DNA of 64,000 nucleotides, taken from positions 91,026,210 to 91,090,209 of the forward strand of contig NC_086020.1 in assembly GCF_036323735.1 (NCBI RefSeq), written 5' to 3'. The DNA comes from Rattus norvegicus (taxonomy: Eukaryota > Chordata > Mammalia > Rodentia > Muridae). Position 1 is the first letter of the stretch. Every line of letters begins with the position of its first letter. The notes beneath the pieces were generated by a model that was not told where the DNA came from, made no database searches, and worked only from the letters and a program-made list of their open reading frames with translations. This document shows positions 9,745-22,708 of the stretch, piece after piece. Made by a program: the position numbers and the translations under genes.

Positions 9745-12700
9745 TCTATAAGTAATCTCTTGAAAATACCTTAGTAGATGAGTAAAGATGAAAAAAAGCA
9801 AGATGAATAGCTAGGTAAGCATTAATGAAATTCAATTTGTAACTTAAAAACTCCTAGCATAATCTCAGTTTTAAAGAATTTGTAATTACTTGGCAGATTC
9901 CAGCTTGTTCCAGGTTTGAAACCAAAAGGAGGACATGTGGAATCTTGAAAAGAAGACTTGGAATAGTGCAGTTCACACACTCTGGCATTGAAACAACTCA
10001 GGCCATCTTTATTTATACATTTGTATTTTCACAGTTGAAAATCTATTTTCTCATTTTCTAACATATAATCTCTTTTATGAACTTTTTAGTTTTAACAATG
10101 CTAAGCACACTGTACGGTTTCCCTTTCTTCTCCTCCTCATTCTCCCAGTTCCTGCTAATCATGGTCTGTATCAGGAGAAAGGAAACACAACCTCAGCAAG
10201 CAATGAATATCTAACCCAGCAAAATTGGTCCATAACCAAGTGACAGGGGTTGGTAACAATTGTGGTTACAGTATAGACAGGTGATAGACTATGTACCAAG
10301 GAAATTCTAATTTAATTATTGATAAATGGCATCTTCCCATATTCTAAGCCCAAGACCTAATTACTCTAAGGCCAAGGCCTTTCAGCAAATTAGTAACCTG
10401 ATTCAATTGCTCTTCTTGCTTATCTGACCTCTGAATGTCCCTGTTAAGTCTTGGAATCAATGAGCCAGCAAGACTCTCTTACATTTTGATGATCATGTAG
10501 CTGCTGTTTGGAAGAGGTAAGTGTACAAATTGCTGTCAGAACCAAGTTCAAATCAAGAGAAAACATTGGGAAGTTAGCTGATGTACCCAACCAGGCCCTG
10601 GTTTTGACTCAACCGCATCATCAGGATTAACAAACACAGGAGTAGTGATCTGTCCCATTCAAACAATTCTTAGAGACAAACAAGTATGCATCACAGTCTG
10701 AGCATTCTCTCTCTGATTCTGGGGAAACATCTGTCCCAGAAAAAGTGAAAGAAAAAATGCTAATAGCAAAGCCAAAAATGCAAATGCAAGGCAAAAGGGA
10801 ACCAAGCATTTCCTCTGGAACGGCCAGGATATTTTGCACAAAAATCTCCAAAGGTCCTTGCCATGTGTGGAACCAAGTCCTCAGGTCATGCCATAAGGAG
10901 AACTATCTGCATTATCCTCTTGTAACTTTCCCAGAAAAAGTTTGGCCACCATAAATAACTGCATATGGTTTCTTTCATACACACACAGAAATAGGAAGAG
11001 GGAAGGGAAGGGGAAGAAGGGGAGGAGGAGGGAGATGGAGAGAGAGAGTACAGTTCTATAAATTCAGTGTAAATTCCAATATCAACATAATCCAGAGCCC
11101 AGGCAATGTGGCAAAGTCATTACAGTCCAACGTCTCTCATAAACGTAATGCAAAATTTCCCCCACAATACTAGCAAGCAGGCTCTACCAGGATATAAAAA
11201 TATATTCATCTTCAAGTAATACAGTGCTTCCCTAAGAATCACACACAAATGTAACTTCCCATATGAATATTCTAAAGAAGCAAGTCAGGTGATGTTATCA
11301 GTCTCCATAGCAGGACATCTGAAAAATCACAGCATCTCTTCAAGGTAAAAGGCCTTGGCAAGTGGAAAATGGAGCAGAACTATTTCCATTTAATAAAATG
11401 TATTTAATCCAGCAACAAAATGTTTAGTTAATATCATTTCTGAAATAAAGAGAAAATCCCTTTCCCAAAAATTAGTAATAGCCTAAGATGTGTGCTATCA
11501 TTAAATTATTCACGTAGTCATTCATAGCTGTAAAACTGAATTTAAAGCTAATTGATTAGAAAAGGAACCATATCCAAATCTGTTTTTAAAAAAGGCATGA
11601 TAGTCAATACTGTAATTCAATTCCTCAGCAAACATCATCTAGAACTAATAAATTGGTTTGGAAAGGTTATAAAATCCAAACTACATTAACAATTAATAAT
11701 TATATTTAAAATTAAGAACAAGCTAATAATCTTAGAGCAAATATATTTACTAGTATCTCATTATATTCAGTAAAATGTTTAATGAACTTAAAATACGTAT
11801 AGAATTATTGAAAGCAGAAACCTATAAAATACTTATGAAAGTTATAAAATTATGATCTTAATAAATGGAGAAATGGATCTTAGTCATTGATTGAAGTCTC
11901 CCCATAATAAACACATCACTCACTATCTGAATTAGACTCTTAATGGGATTCCTGCCAATTTCCTAATAAGGTTTGTGTAAATACGGATAAGCTTATTCTA
12001 TAATCCATGTGTAAAGTCACAGGCCATAAAATAACTAAAATAGTCATGAAAAATAAGAGTACACTGACAAGACTTACTCTTGCTAATCTTAAAACTCCTA
12101 TGAAATTTAAGTCTTGATAACAACAGAGATGGAGAAGAGAGTAATTCTATAATATGATTCCAATTATGATCACTTGACTGCTTCATAAATTTGGGAAATG
12201 CAAAAGAGGAAAGGCAGACTGAAATAAATGTTGTTTCAGCTTTCACATGCATAAATATAAAGTTAAACTATAGCACCACTCACTATAGAAAGTAACAAAA
12301 ATGTTTATTCTTTAGATTTATAAAACTGTTACAAATAAAATAGAAAAAAATTAATCATGTAAAGTTAGCATAGAGTGTAAATGATACTAAATATGTTACT
12401 AATAATTGACTGATCAATTAATTGAATAATTCAATCTCCTAAAAGTTTAAACATTCTCATTTTGCAAATATCAATTTTAGAAAGACAAAAATATAAATAA
12501 GAGTTTGATATAAAATATTTTCTAGATGTTTAAAGGAATGTACACATAGATACTCAGGCAGTAGTCTAGGATGAATGAAAATTTATGTCCACAGTAAGCT
12601 TGCTGTGGCTTGCTTTGCTCATTTTGTACAAGGCAAATCTGGCAACAATGAGAAACTTGAGTTTAGTTAAGGAGCCTGGAAAGAAAGGAAAGATTTCTGC

Positions 12701-13261
12701 AGCTCGGATGAGTCTCTAAGATACTACACTGGATGAAAAAGGAGTAACTAGGGATTATATACCCTAAGAATCCATTATTATAACATCTTTTAAATTCCAA
12801 AACTGCAGAGAAAGAAAACTTTTTTTTCTTCTAAATTAGAAATGAGGAAATTGTTTGAAAATTGGTGCAGCTGATAGGAAGGTGGAAGCAAGCCTTATAA
12901 TTAGAGATGCTTTTGGTTTGTTTTTTGTCTTCACTGGAGCAGTGGCTTCAGGTACACACACATTATATTCAGGAATGACCTCCAATAAAACTGAAGAAAT
13001 ACAACTAACATTGATGGGTTGCAAAACTGTCAATAACTTTCTTATGCTACTATACTTTAATGTTGCCAAACAATACCTAATGGGAAAAATTAGACAAAAA
13101 ACACTACAGAAATCTTTCTATGTGATTTTTGAAAGTGGGTGGAGATACACAATTAAATGAAATGGAATTAAAATTTTAATACTTTTCTAAATAAATTGGT
13201 TGCCATTTTGTTCAATTGAGAGTGTCTGACACCTTATAAACATTTATAAGAACCAAAAGAC
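9745..13261. other. Unassigned stretch, mostly AT-rich
   Basis: About 3.5 kb with no recognised repeat except a purine-rich (GGAAG/GAGGA) tract at 10988-11049. A 74-codon minus-strand frame at 10627-10851 has a hydrophobic segment followed by a cysteine-containing end, but I recognise no family and see no exon context. Other small open frames (11998-12252, 12836-13160) look like AT-rich chance frames. This may be unique sequence or very old repeats. Confidence 0.45.
10988..11049. repeat. GA-rich low-complexity tract
   Basis: Polypurine run of GGAAG, GGAGGA and GAGA units. Confidence 0.85.
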
Positions 13262-15418
13262 TTGCAATTTTATGAAGTCCCATTTGTCAACTGTTGATCA
13301 TAAGCCATTGGTGTTCTGTTCAGGAAATTTTCCTCTGTATTCATGTGTTCAAGGCTCTTTCTGACATTCTCTTCTATTAGTTTCAATGTTTCTGGTTTTA
13401 TGTGGAAGTCCTTGGACATGGTCTTTGTACAGTGCAATAAGAGTGGATACATTTGCATTCTTCTATATGCTGACTTCGAGTTGAACCAGCTCAACCGTTC
13501 ATTGAAAATGCTATCGTTTTTCCATTGGATAGGTTTAGCTCCTTTGTTAAAGATCAAGTGACCATAGGTGTGTGGGTTCATTGCTGGGTCTTCATTTCTA
13601 CTCCGCTGATCTATCTGCCTGTCTCTGTACCAATACCATACAGTTTTTATGACTATTACCCTGGAATACAGCTTGAGGTCAGGGATGGTGATTCCCCCAG
13701 AAGTTCTTTTATTGTTGAGGATAGTTTTTGTTATCCTGGATTTTCTGTTATTACAAATGAACTTGCAAACTGCTCTTTCTAATGCTATGAATAATTGAGT
13801 TGGAGTTCTGATGGGGATTGCATTGAATCTGTTCATTGCTTTTGGCAACATGGACATTATTACTATGTTAATCCTGCCAATCCATGAGTATGGGAAATCA
13901 TTCCATTTATGAATCTTCTTCAATTTCTTCCTTTAGAGACTTGAAGTTTTTGTCATACAGATCTTTTACTTGCTTTGTATGAGTCATGCCAAGGTATTTT
14001 AGGATAACAAAACAGGATCAAAGAAATTGAAAAAAAGATCTTTACCAATCCTACATCTCATAGAGGGCTAATAGCCAATATATACAAAGAATTCAAGAAG
14101 TTAGACTCCAGAGAACCAAAAAAACTGGGTACAGAGCTAAACAAAGCATTTCAACTGAGGAATACCAAATGGCTGAGAAGCACCTAAAAAAAATTGTTCA
14201 ACACCCTTAGTCATCAGGGAAGTGCAAATCAAAACAACCTTGAGATTCCACCTCACACCAGTCAGAATGGTTAAGATCAAAAACTCAAGTGACAGAAGAT
14301 GCTGGTAAGGATGTAGACAAAAAGGAACACTCCTCCATTGTTGGTGGGATTGAAAGCTGTTGCAAGATTCTGGAAATGAGTCTGGAGGTTCCTGAGAAAA
14401 TTGTGCATAATACTACCTGAGGACCTAGCTATACCACTCCTGGGTATATACCCAAAAGATGCTCCAAAATATAACAAGAACACATGTACCATTATATTCA
14501 TAACAGACTTATTTATAACAGCCAGAAGCTAGAAAGAACACAGATGTCCTTCAAAGAAGGAATGGATACAGAATATGTGGTATATTTACACAATGGAGTA
14601 CTACTCGGCTATTAAAAAACAATGTCTTCATGAAATTCTTAGGCAAATGAATGGAACTGGAAAATATCATGCTGAGTGAGGTAACCCCATCATAAAATAA
14701 CACATATGGTATGCACACTCTGATAAATGGATATTAACCCAAAAGCTCAGTATACGCAAGATGTATTTACAGACAACATGAAGCTTAAGAAGAAGAAAGA
14801 CAAAAATGTGGATGCTTCAGTTCTACTTAGAATGGGGAAGAAAATAGTTAAGGGAGGAAATGTGTAGGAAATTCCATATAAAGATGCCAAATTTTGATAC
14901 TATTGCTAATGCCAAGAAGTTCTTCCTGACAGGAGCCTTGTATAGCTGTCTCCTGAGATGCTCTGCCAGTGTCTGACCAATACAGTGACAGATGATCCCA
15001 GCTAAGCATTGGACTGTGCATGGGATCTCTAATGGAGACATTAGAGAAAGGACTGAAGGAGCTTAAGTGGTTTGCAACCTATAGGAACAACAATATCTAC
15101 CAATCAGATCCCCCATAGCTAACAGGGATTAAACCACCAATGAGTACACATGGAGGAACCCATGGTTCCAGCTGCCTGAGTAGCAGAGGATGGTCTTGTT
15201 GGACACCAGTGGGAGGAGAGGCCCTTGGTCCTGGCATGGCTGTATGCCCCAGTGTAGAGAAATTCTGAAGTGGGTATGTGGGAGGGAGTAGGTGTTTGGG
15301 GGAGCACCCTCATAGAAGCAGGAGAAGGGAGGATGGGATGTGGGGTTTCCAGAGGGGAAATTGGATAGAGGGATAACATTTGAAATGTAAATAAATAAAA
15401 TGTCTAATAATTTTTTTA
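13262..15418 (+). mobile_element. L1 with inverted 5' segment (twin-priming structure)
   Basis: Two parts of one L1 lie back to back. 13262-14004 is ORF2 in antisense; from about 14020 to 15418 the ORF2 end and 3' UTR run in sense. In L1 coordinates the sense part begins only about 65 bp after the antisense part ends (judged against the copy at 41221-47812). Adjacent 5' and 3' parts in opposite orientation with a small loss at the switch are the hallmark of twin priming during target-primed reverse transcription. The 3' UTR, ending AACATTTGAAATGTAAATAA, is of an older type than L1Rn. No clear target-site duplication was found. Confidence 0.8.
13270..13923 (-). pseudogene. L1 ORF2 fragment (post-RT region), antisense
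   Basis: A 217-codon frame on the minus strand reads as L1 ORF2p downstream of the RT active site. It includes WNDFPYSWIGRINIV, NAIPIRTP, KRTSGGITIPDLKLY and WYRDRQIDQR, all standard ORF2p segments. The frame is uninterrupted for its length, which is notable for an inverted 5' part of an old element. It ends where the L1 sequence ends at the left insertion boundary. It is not a host gene. Confidence 0.8.
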
Positions 15419-17306
15419 AGTTTAATACTAGAAATCAAGAACCTTTTATTCGATAGCCCTAGCCTTATAGAACTGCTCTTCCTTGCCTACCTCTATGCAT
15501 TAATTAACAACTTTTGTCCAATGATAAAAATATCACTTGGAATCTATTAACTTAGCAGATCACAAGCTTCAGACAACTCTGAAGCTATGAATGTCATGTT
15601 ATATCATCTTCAGCCTTTGGTAAACCTTCCCCATCTTGCTGTAAATATCTCTGATCTACATATCAATGTATTTCAAACTTGCCTTTATCTATGGCATTAT
15701 GTGTTCTGAAAAACTATAAAACTTCACAAAACTTCTCATACATTTGAACATAGAATTAGAGTAGCCTATATCTATATTCATGAGTGATAGACACTCAAAA
15801 CTGTTACAGGCAAGAACTGTAAGTTTTGCTCTGATACTATTTCAAATCAAATGATAAAGATATGTTAAAATTTAAAATTTTGAAATGTTCAGTATATTCT
15901 CAGATAAAAATCTTAGAATATTCCATTCTTACATGCTTAACTTCATAAATATAAAATGATATACTTAGAATAAAATAAAATGTTATTCATGATTCAACTA
16001 AATTAAGTAAAGCCACCTGTGATTTACCAAGGATCTACTTTCTGTAGCTGGGCCAAAGAGACAACATAAATAGCACCCCCTTTGTTTCCTGGTTTCAAAT
16101 GTTTCCTTGGCTGGTCTTAATGTTTTATAGATAGAGTAACACAGGTCACCATGATAGAAACCTGTAGTGGAGAAGCCTTGTTCATCTCTTGAAAACCAGG
16201 AAACAAAAGAGAAAAAGAAAAAATAAAGGCTTCATTTCAATATCTTTTTCATGTGTGATTTCTCCATGACATAAGTAGTTTCATCTCCTAATGGCTTATC
16301 CTCCACCCACATATCTGTAATTGGAAGTCACATCTCTAATGCTTGTGTATTGTGGTGGGGCTCTAAATCCAAGCTGCAGCATATATTTACTCAAGTTACT
16401 AATTTCTTAATCAAGTATGAATGTACCCAAATGGAATTTATACTTGGCTTTGAGTTATGCATTTTTTTGTATGTATGGTGAGTGCTACAGTGTGAACCCA
16501 AGACTTGATATATTATAATCAGGTTGTCTACAATAAAACTATACTACATCTCCTGGGTGTTGTGTTTGGGTGGTAAGGGAGGAGTCAGGAGTTGCACACA
16601 CAAAATCTTCATGGCACCCTCATCCACTGGCATGACTCTCTAGCATTGTACACTTCTTTAAGAGATGTTTTCAGAGTTCTGAGGTCCACATTTTTATTAT
16701 CCACACTGACATATTTCACATGCTCACTAGTTTCTAAAGTACAATGATAACTTTTTTTTGGAAAGAAGAGAGAAAAGAAAGAATAAGTTGTTCTTTTCAA
16801 GTATTGGAAGATTTCTTCAACAAAAACAAAATGAAGTAAAAATAAAGCCATGTCCACTGCTATTAGCAGACTCTAAAGATTTTAATAGAGTAGCAATTCA
16901 TTATACATTACTAACGACATTCTTTGGCACAAGTTGTAATAAATACTTCAAAATATCCCTAAAAGTTAGAGATACTTACACATTTCCTCTGAACTAGAAA
17001 AACATGTGGATAGTACATGGCAATGATGATTGTAAAACATACTGAGTTACAAAATTGTATTGCACAATGGATGGCTTGGGTGACTAATGGGCGTAAACAA
17101 TGGTTACTATCTAAAATGTTTGTCAATATAACCCTTCATCAATCATTATTGCATGTAATTGGTATACTTTATAAAATATCAAAGATGGAGGGACAAATTA
17201 AATGTGGTAGTTTTTCCTCAAGGATTTGGGCATTTTTATTGAGGTGATAGATAATAAGGCAAGAAAATATAGAGATATGGAGACGTAGCAACTATTGCAG
17301 GAAAAA

Positions 17307-17324
17307 TAACAACAACAACAACAA
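17307..17324. repeat. (CAA)n simple repeat
   Basis: Short run of CAA/AAC units. Confidence 0.8.
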
Positions 17325-18529
17325 AGACAGAAAAGCTACTCTGGAAGCAATAGATCATAACTGCAATGTAAATGGGGCTATATAATAAGAAGGAGAGCTC
17401 AGGAATATAAACACATATGAAAATTTGCCTGTAGTTTTTGTTTAATTATGAGGGGCAGAAATTTTTGCATTTACCAAGGAGCATATCCTAGAGTTCAGGA
17501 CATTCTCTAACATGGCAGGATGGTGGGTGAAATGGAGAGTTTCGAGGACTATAATGGAAGAATACTGTTAAGAAAACTTCATGATTATTGAAATTTTGTG
17601 TGTAGGTACAGAAGGAGACAAGCATTTTTTATTTTATTGGGGCACTTGAGTGAACAGCCATTCCTTCATTCACACAGGCTACTCTAGAGAATTAACACAG
17701 GTCACTGGAATCTTCCAGAATGTCAGTGTTATCAAGCAGAAGTAAAAAGTCCTGCATAAATTCAGTGATCCATGTTGCACTGAGCTTTCTTAAAAGGATA
17801 TTGTTAGCTTCAGTCTTGTAGAGGGAGAATAATGCAGGGACCCTTGGTTGACCAGAATCAAGCTCAAATGGAAATTAGCAGCTACAGAATCTACTGTCAA
17901 GAGAGAAAACTTCAGAGGCAATCACAACAGTATAACAGGAAGGAAAATTATCTAGAAAAAAACATGAATATCTGTGCCTTTGAATTCTTAGAAACTGATG
18001 GTTGTTACTTAAATAGAGAAAAATCAGAGATATAAATTGAGGGATATATGCAGAGAATTGAAGCATATTTAATACTATGACAATGTATATATTGATACAT
18101 GTATACTCACACATTCATGAGAAACTAACAGATCAAATATTCTTTAGTCATAAGGAGACCTGAATTTCAAATGATGTATGGGTTTAGTTTTTTAAAGAAA
18201 AACTCATTTAAATACCTAGGATTTATGAGAAACATTTCTGTTGCCATCAAAGAAAACTGACCTGCTCTCTGAAAAGCAGAAAGAGTTTATGAAGAAAAAC
18301 AAAATTAAATATTGTTGTTACCAAAGAACATAAGCAGTTCTAATTAAAACACATAGTAATATTGTGGGAGAGGTGAGCTCATGGTTACCCAAGGAGAACA
18401 GAATAATTAAAGGAAACTTCTTAGGAGTTTCACATATTCTTTCTATAGCAGTTTTGATATGAAAATATGCTTTTCTGATATTATATAGTATCTTGAACTT
18501 TTAAACTGAAGAATGATATTTGATGAGCA

Positions 18530-18567
18530 CAAAACCAAACCAAACCAAAACAAAGTAAAACAAAAAT
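18530..18567. repeat. CAAAA-rich low-complexity tract
   Basis: Imperfect CCAAA/CAAAA units with no adjoining SINE body recognised. Confidence 0.75.
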
Positions 18568-19167
18568 CCTGTGGCAGAGTTTATGAACACTCACTTAATG
18601 AACCTTAACTTAGCAATGTGTTCTTACGCTCAACCAGACTCCTCTGGGTTCTGTGCTTAACCTCTTCTCCATGCTAATTCACAGGTAGCACAGGAAAGCT
18701 AAATGTAATACAAAGCATTTGTTCAGACTTGATTTCACTCTATCACCTAATTGGTTATATGGGTAAATCTACTCTAAACCAGAACCATATACTACAGATA
18801 TTAGCCTAGTCTGATGATAGGTTATTCCCTATTACTGTCTCAACAACAAGTGATCTAATTACACACATGTATAGATGGTGTTTATTGAAGGTTTTTTCCT
18901 GCATTACAGAGTAGACTGCTTAAGCAATATTTATAGATTATTTTTAAAAAGAATAGTCATTGATGAATAAAGTTAATATAGTCATGTAATTATACATGAA
19001 AAATCTGATGTGCTACTAATTGCAAAACTACAATTTGAACATGTTAATAAATCCCCTTAGTTATATTAGGTAATTAAATTTCAGTTTAGAATAATTAGTG
19101 CATTGTTCATGTAACAAAATGTTTAGCACTTGCTCTTTTTATGGTCCTACGGTTTTGTTTTGTTTTT

Positions 19168-20140
19168 TTTAAAAACTGGTTATTTTATTTACTTACATTT
19201 CAAATGTTATCCCCCTTACCGATTTCCCCTCCACAGACCCTTATCCCATCCCACTCCCCATCCCTGCTTCTTATAAGGGAGCTCTTCCACACATCCACCC
19301 ACTTCTGTGCATTCCCCTATGCTGGTGCATCCAGCCTCCACAAGACCAAGGGCCTCCCTTCCCACTGATGCCAGATAAGGTAGTCCTCTGCTACTTATGC
19401 AGCTGGTGCCCTGGGTTCCTCCATGTATATATACTCTTTGGTGGTTTAGTCCCTGGGAGCCTGGGGGCGGGGAAGGGGCAGCATCTGGTTGGTTGATATT
19501 GATATTCTTCCTATGGGGTTGCAAACCCCTTCAACTCTTTCAGTACTTCCCCTACCTCCTCCATTGAGGTCCCCATGCTCAGTTTGCTGCGAGCATCTGC
19601 ATGTTGGTCAGGCTCTGGCAGAGACTCTCTCAGGATAGCTATACCAGGCTTCTGTCAACAAGCACTTCTTGGCATTAGCAGTAGTGTCTTGTTTTGGTGT
19701 CTGCAGATAGAATAGATTCCTAGGTAGGGTAGTCTCTATATTGTTTTTCCTTCAGCCTCTGTCCTGCTCTGGTTCCTGCATTTATTTTTAACAGTAGCAT
19801 TTCTGGGATAATATTTTAGAGATGGGTGGCCCCATCCCTCAACCGGGGGCTATGCCTCACCACTGGATATGGTCTTTATAGGTTCTATTTCCCCTTTGTT
19901 GAATATTTCAGCCAGTGTCTTCCTTGTTGGATCCTGGAAGCCTCTTGCTTCCCTGGCATCTGGATCTTTCTAGTTCCCCACCCCTCACTTCTACACACTT
20001 CTGTTCAATTTCGACACTCTGTTCTTCTCATTTCCTCCCCTCCTGATCCTTCCCCTCCTCCTCTCTTTCTCAGAGGCCCCTTCCTCCCTCTACCTCCTGT
20101 GATTATTTTGTTCTTCTAAGTAGAAATGAAGCATCCACAG
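19168..20140 (-). mobile_element. L1 3' UTR, antisense, intermediate age
   Basis: On the minus strand this reads as a rodent L1 3' end: TTACATTTCAAATGTTATCC next to the T-rich end, a pyrimidine block, CTATGCTGGTGCATCCAGCC, ACCAAGGGCCTCCCTTCCCA, then further 3' UTR to GAAATGAAGCATCCACAGTTTGG near 20125-20150. The open frames at 19141-19368 and 19826-20119 are within this non-coding DNA. No target-site duplication was found. Confidence 0.75.
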
Positions 20141-20885
20141 TTTGGGTACTTTTAAAAACATAGGAAATAATCTTCCATCTAAAGGGAAGAATTCCGGGTA
20201 GCCTTCATCTTTGTGTTTTGAAAAAAGTACAAACTTTTGGAAAATAATTCTTCTGTATTAAATACAATAAAGGAAGTTTGAAACATCTAATGTTGGATGT
20301 TTTTGTGTGTTACTTGGCACTGTGTATCTAATTGGAAAATGTATGATTTGCATTGGCTCCTTGTTTGAAAGGCTTCAGTGTGTAGATTCCTCATTCCACA
20401 CAACTAGTAGAACACAATGGCAGCAGGAACAGTATTAACATGGGTTCTCACCTGCTCCAGACAGGAAAAGAACAGACAAGGGGACACCAATGGAACCTTT
20501 TCTTAGGAAACTGTCCCAGTGCCTTCTGCATCTAGCAAAGTTGCCTTTTAAACAGTTCAGACCTTCTGAAATTTGTGTGATTTTTGCAGACTAATGCTTG
20601 AAAACATGCAACTGCAGGGGACAATTCAGAATCAAGACATGGTGTTTTATAAAGTTTGGATATTTTAGTAAATTAAAAACTATTCATAGCTATTTAAACA
20701 AATTGCACAGCACAACCATTTTGTTATTCAGTTGTGTTAGTGCTTGACATAATTATGAATACAAATTTTTATGAAAATATTTTGCTGATGCCCACAATGA
20801 TAAGCCCTACCTACCTCACTGCTGTAGAAGCACAAGTTATTGTACAAACCATGCAATCATTGTGATACTCTCTTACTTATGTGTT
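20141..20885. other. Unassigned stretch
   Basis: No recognised repeat or gene. Moderately AT-rich. Confidence 0.4.
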
Positions 20886-20887
20886 TA

Positions 20888-22485
20888 TTTTTTTACAACC
20901 AAAATATTGCTCCCCCAAGTCCCCCCTCAAACAGTTTCTCACTCTTCCCCTTGGTCTCTGATGGGGAAGATTTCCTGCCTCCACCTATAGTCCCTCACCT
21001 TGTTGCATCAAGTCTCTGCAGGATTAGGTGCATTCTGTCCTACTGAGGCCATACAAGGCAGCACTCTACTACATTTTATCTAAAAGGCCTCACATTAGCC
21101 TCTGCATGCTCTTTGGTTGATGACTCAGTCTCTGGGAACTCTCAGGGGTCCAGGTTAGTTGACACTGTTGTTCTTCATATGGAGTTGCCATCTTGTAAGG
21201 GCCTTCATTCCTTTCCATAATTCTTCCACAGGGATTCCTGACCTCTATCCAATGGTTGTCTGTGAGTATCTGCCTCTGTGTCAGTCAGCTTCTGTGTAGG
21301 GTGTCTCAGAGGGCTGTTATGCTCCTGTCTTCAAACACAGCATGGCATCAGTAAGAATGTGACGGATTGATGCCTGTCCATGGGGTAGGTCTCGAAATGA
21401 GCTGGTCACTAGTCAGCCACTCCTTCAGTCTTTGATCCATCTTTTCCCTTTATTTCTTTTAGAGAGGAACAATTTTGGGTCAAAAGTTTTGTAGATGGGA
21501 TGGTGTCCCCATTACTCTACTGCAGGTCCTGTCTTGCTACTAGAGGTGGTCCCTTTAGGTTCCATAGCCCAATTGTTGGGCATTTATGCTAAGGTCATTT
21601 GCATAACTCCCTCCTCTAAGGTCCCTGGGAATTTCTAGAAATCTCCCTATCTCTGGACTCTGGAATCTGCCAGCTGCATAATTCTATTCATTTTCCTGGC
21701 CCTCTGGAACTCTCTACTCTTTTTCCCCATGGCTGATCCTTATCCCCTGTCCTCCTAGTCGTCCTCTCACCCATGATCATTTTGTTCTCAATTCTGGATG
21801 TGATTCAGGCATGCTCAATTGGGTCTTTCTACTTGTTTATCTTCTTTGGGTCTATGAGATATATCATAGATATATTGAACTTTTGGCTAATATACAATTA
21901 TCAGTGAATATATACCATGCATGTTCTTTTAGGCCTGGATTACTCCACTCAGGATTATATTTTGTACTTACATCAATTTACCTAAAAAAATCTATGATGT
22001 CCTTATGTTTATTAGCTGGAAAATATTCCATTGTATTACTGAACCATATTTCTGTATCGATTTTTCAGTTGAAAAACATCTGGGTTTTTTTCCAGTTTTT
22101 GGATATTATGCATAAAGCTGCTATGAATATAGTGGAATATATGTCCTTATGGTATGGTGCGGCATCTTTTGGATATATGGTCAATAGTAGTGTAGCTGTA
22201 TCTAAAGGTAGAGCTATTTCTAGTTTTCTGAGAAACTGCCAGATTGATTTCCAAAGTGGTTTTACAAGTTTGCACTCCCAACAGCATAGAAGAGAGTGTA
22301 CCTTCTGCCAGATCATCAGAAATATGTGCTGTCCCTTGAGTTTCTGATCATTGCCATTCTGATTGATGAAAGATGTAATCTCATGGAGATTTTGATTTGC
22401 ATTTCCCTGATAACTCAGTATATTTAACATTTCCTTAGTGCTTCTCAGCCATTTGATATTCTTCTGTTAAGAATTCTCTGTTTAG
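20888..22485 (-). mobile_element. Old L1, antisense (3' UTR plus ORF2 end)
   Basis: It begins with a T-rich tail near 20888, has a pyrimidine-rich L1 3' UTR block, then from about 21800 encodes on the minus strand the ORF2 C-terminus. The open minus-strand frame 22065-22430 reads EITSFINQNGNDQKLKGQ and CCWECKLVKPLWKSIWQFL, the cysteine-containing end of ORF2p. It is clearly diverged from the younger copies. It stops at GAATTCTCTGTTTAG near 22485, where inverted ORF1 sequence of another L1 begins. Confidence 0.8.
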
Positions 22486-22708
22486 TGTAATTCTGATAAG
22501 TCTGCATTTATATATTACTTGGCTTTTCCCTTACTGCTTTTAATATTCTTTCTTCATTTTGTGTGTTTGGTGTTTTGACTATTATGTGATGGAAGAAATT
22601 TCTTTTCTGTTCTAATCTATTTGGAGTTCTGGAGGCTTCGTGTATGTTTATGGGCATCTCTTAATTTAGGTTAGGGAATTTTTTCTATAATTTTGTCTAG
22701 AATGTTTA
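22486..22708 (-). mobile_element. Inverted L1 ORF1 segment at the 5' end of the next element
   Basis: The reverse complement matches the ORF1 RNA-binding and C-terminal region, parallel to 46074-46300 (also minus). ORF1 sequence cannot directly follow ORF2 C-terminal sequence in one L1, so this belongs to the sense element starting at 22709. In L1 coordinates only about 20 bp separate the inverted end from the start of the sense part, as expected for twin priming. Confidence 0.75.

Larger units (their letters stand above)
15419..19165. other. Unassigned AT-rich stretch
   Basis: About 3.7 kb without a recognised gene or interspersed repeat. Small low-complexity tracts are present: (CAA)n at 17307-17324 and a CAAAA/CCAAA-rich tract at 18530-18567. 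Open frames of 60-82 codons (such as 16609-16857 on the minus strand and 16758-16997) have no identifiable domain and overlap one another on opposite strands. Confidence 0.45.

Noticed and set aside
10627..10851. Minus-strand 74-codon frame with a hydrophobic segment and cysteine-containing C-terminus, possible small membrane protein
   Set aside because: No family recognised, no exon or promoter context, and the length is within chance for this much DNA. A protein search with no hits would support rejection; a conserved rodent hit would overturn it.
13235..15450. Target-site duplication AAGAACC around the twin-primed L1
   Set aside because: Only 7 bp and not positioned cleanly at both ends; could be chance in A-rich DNA.
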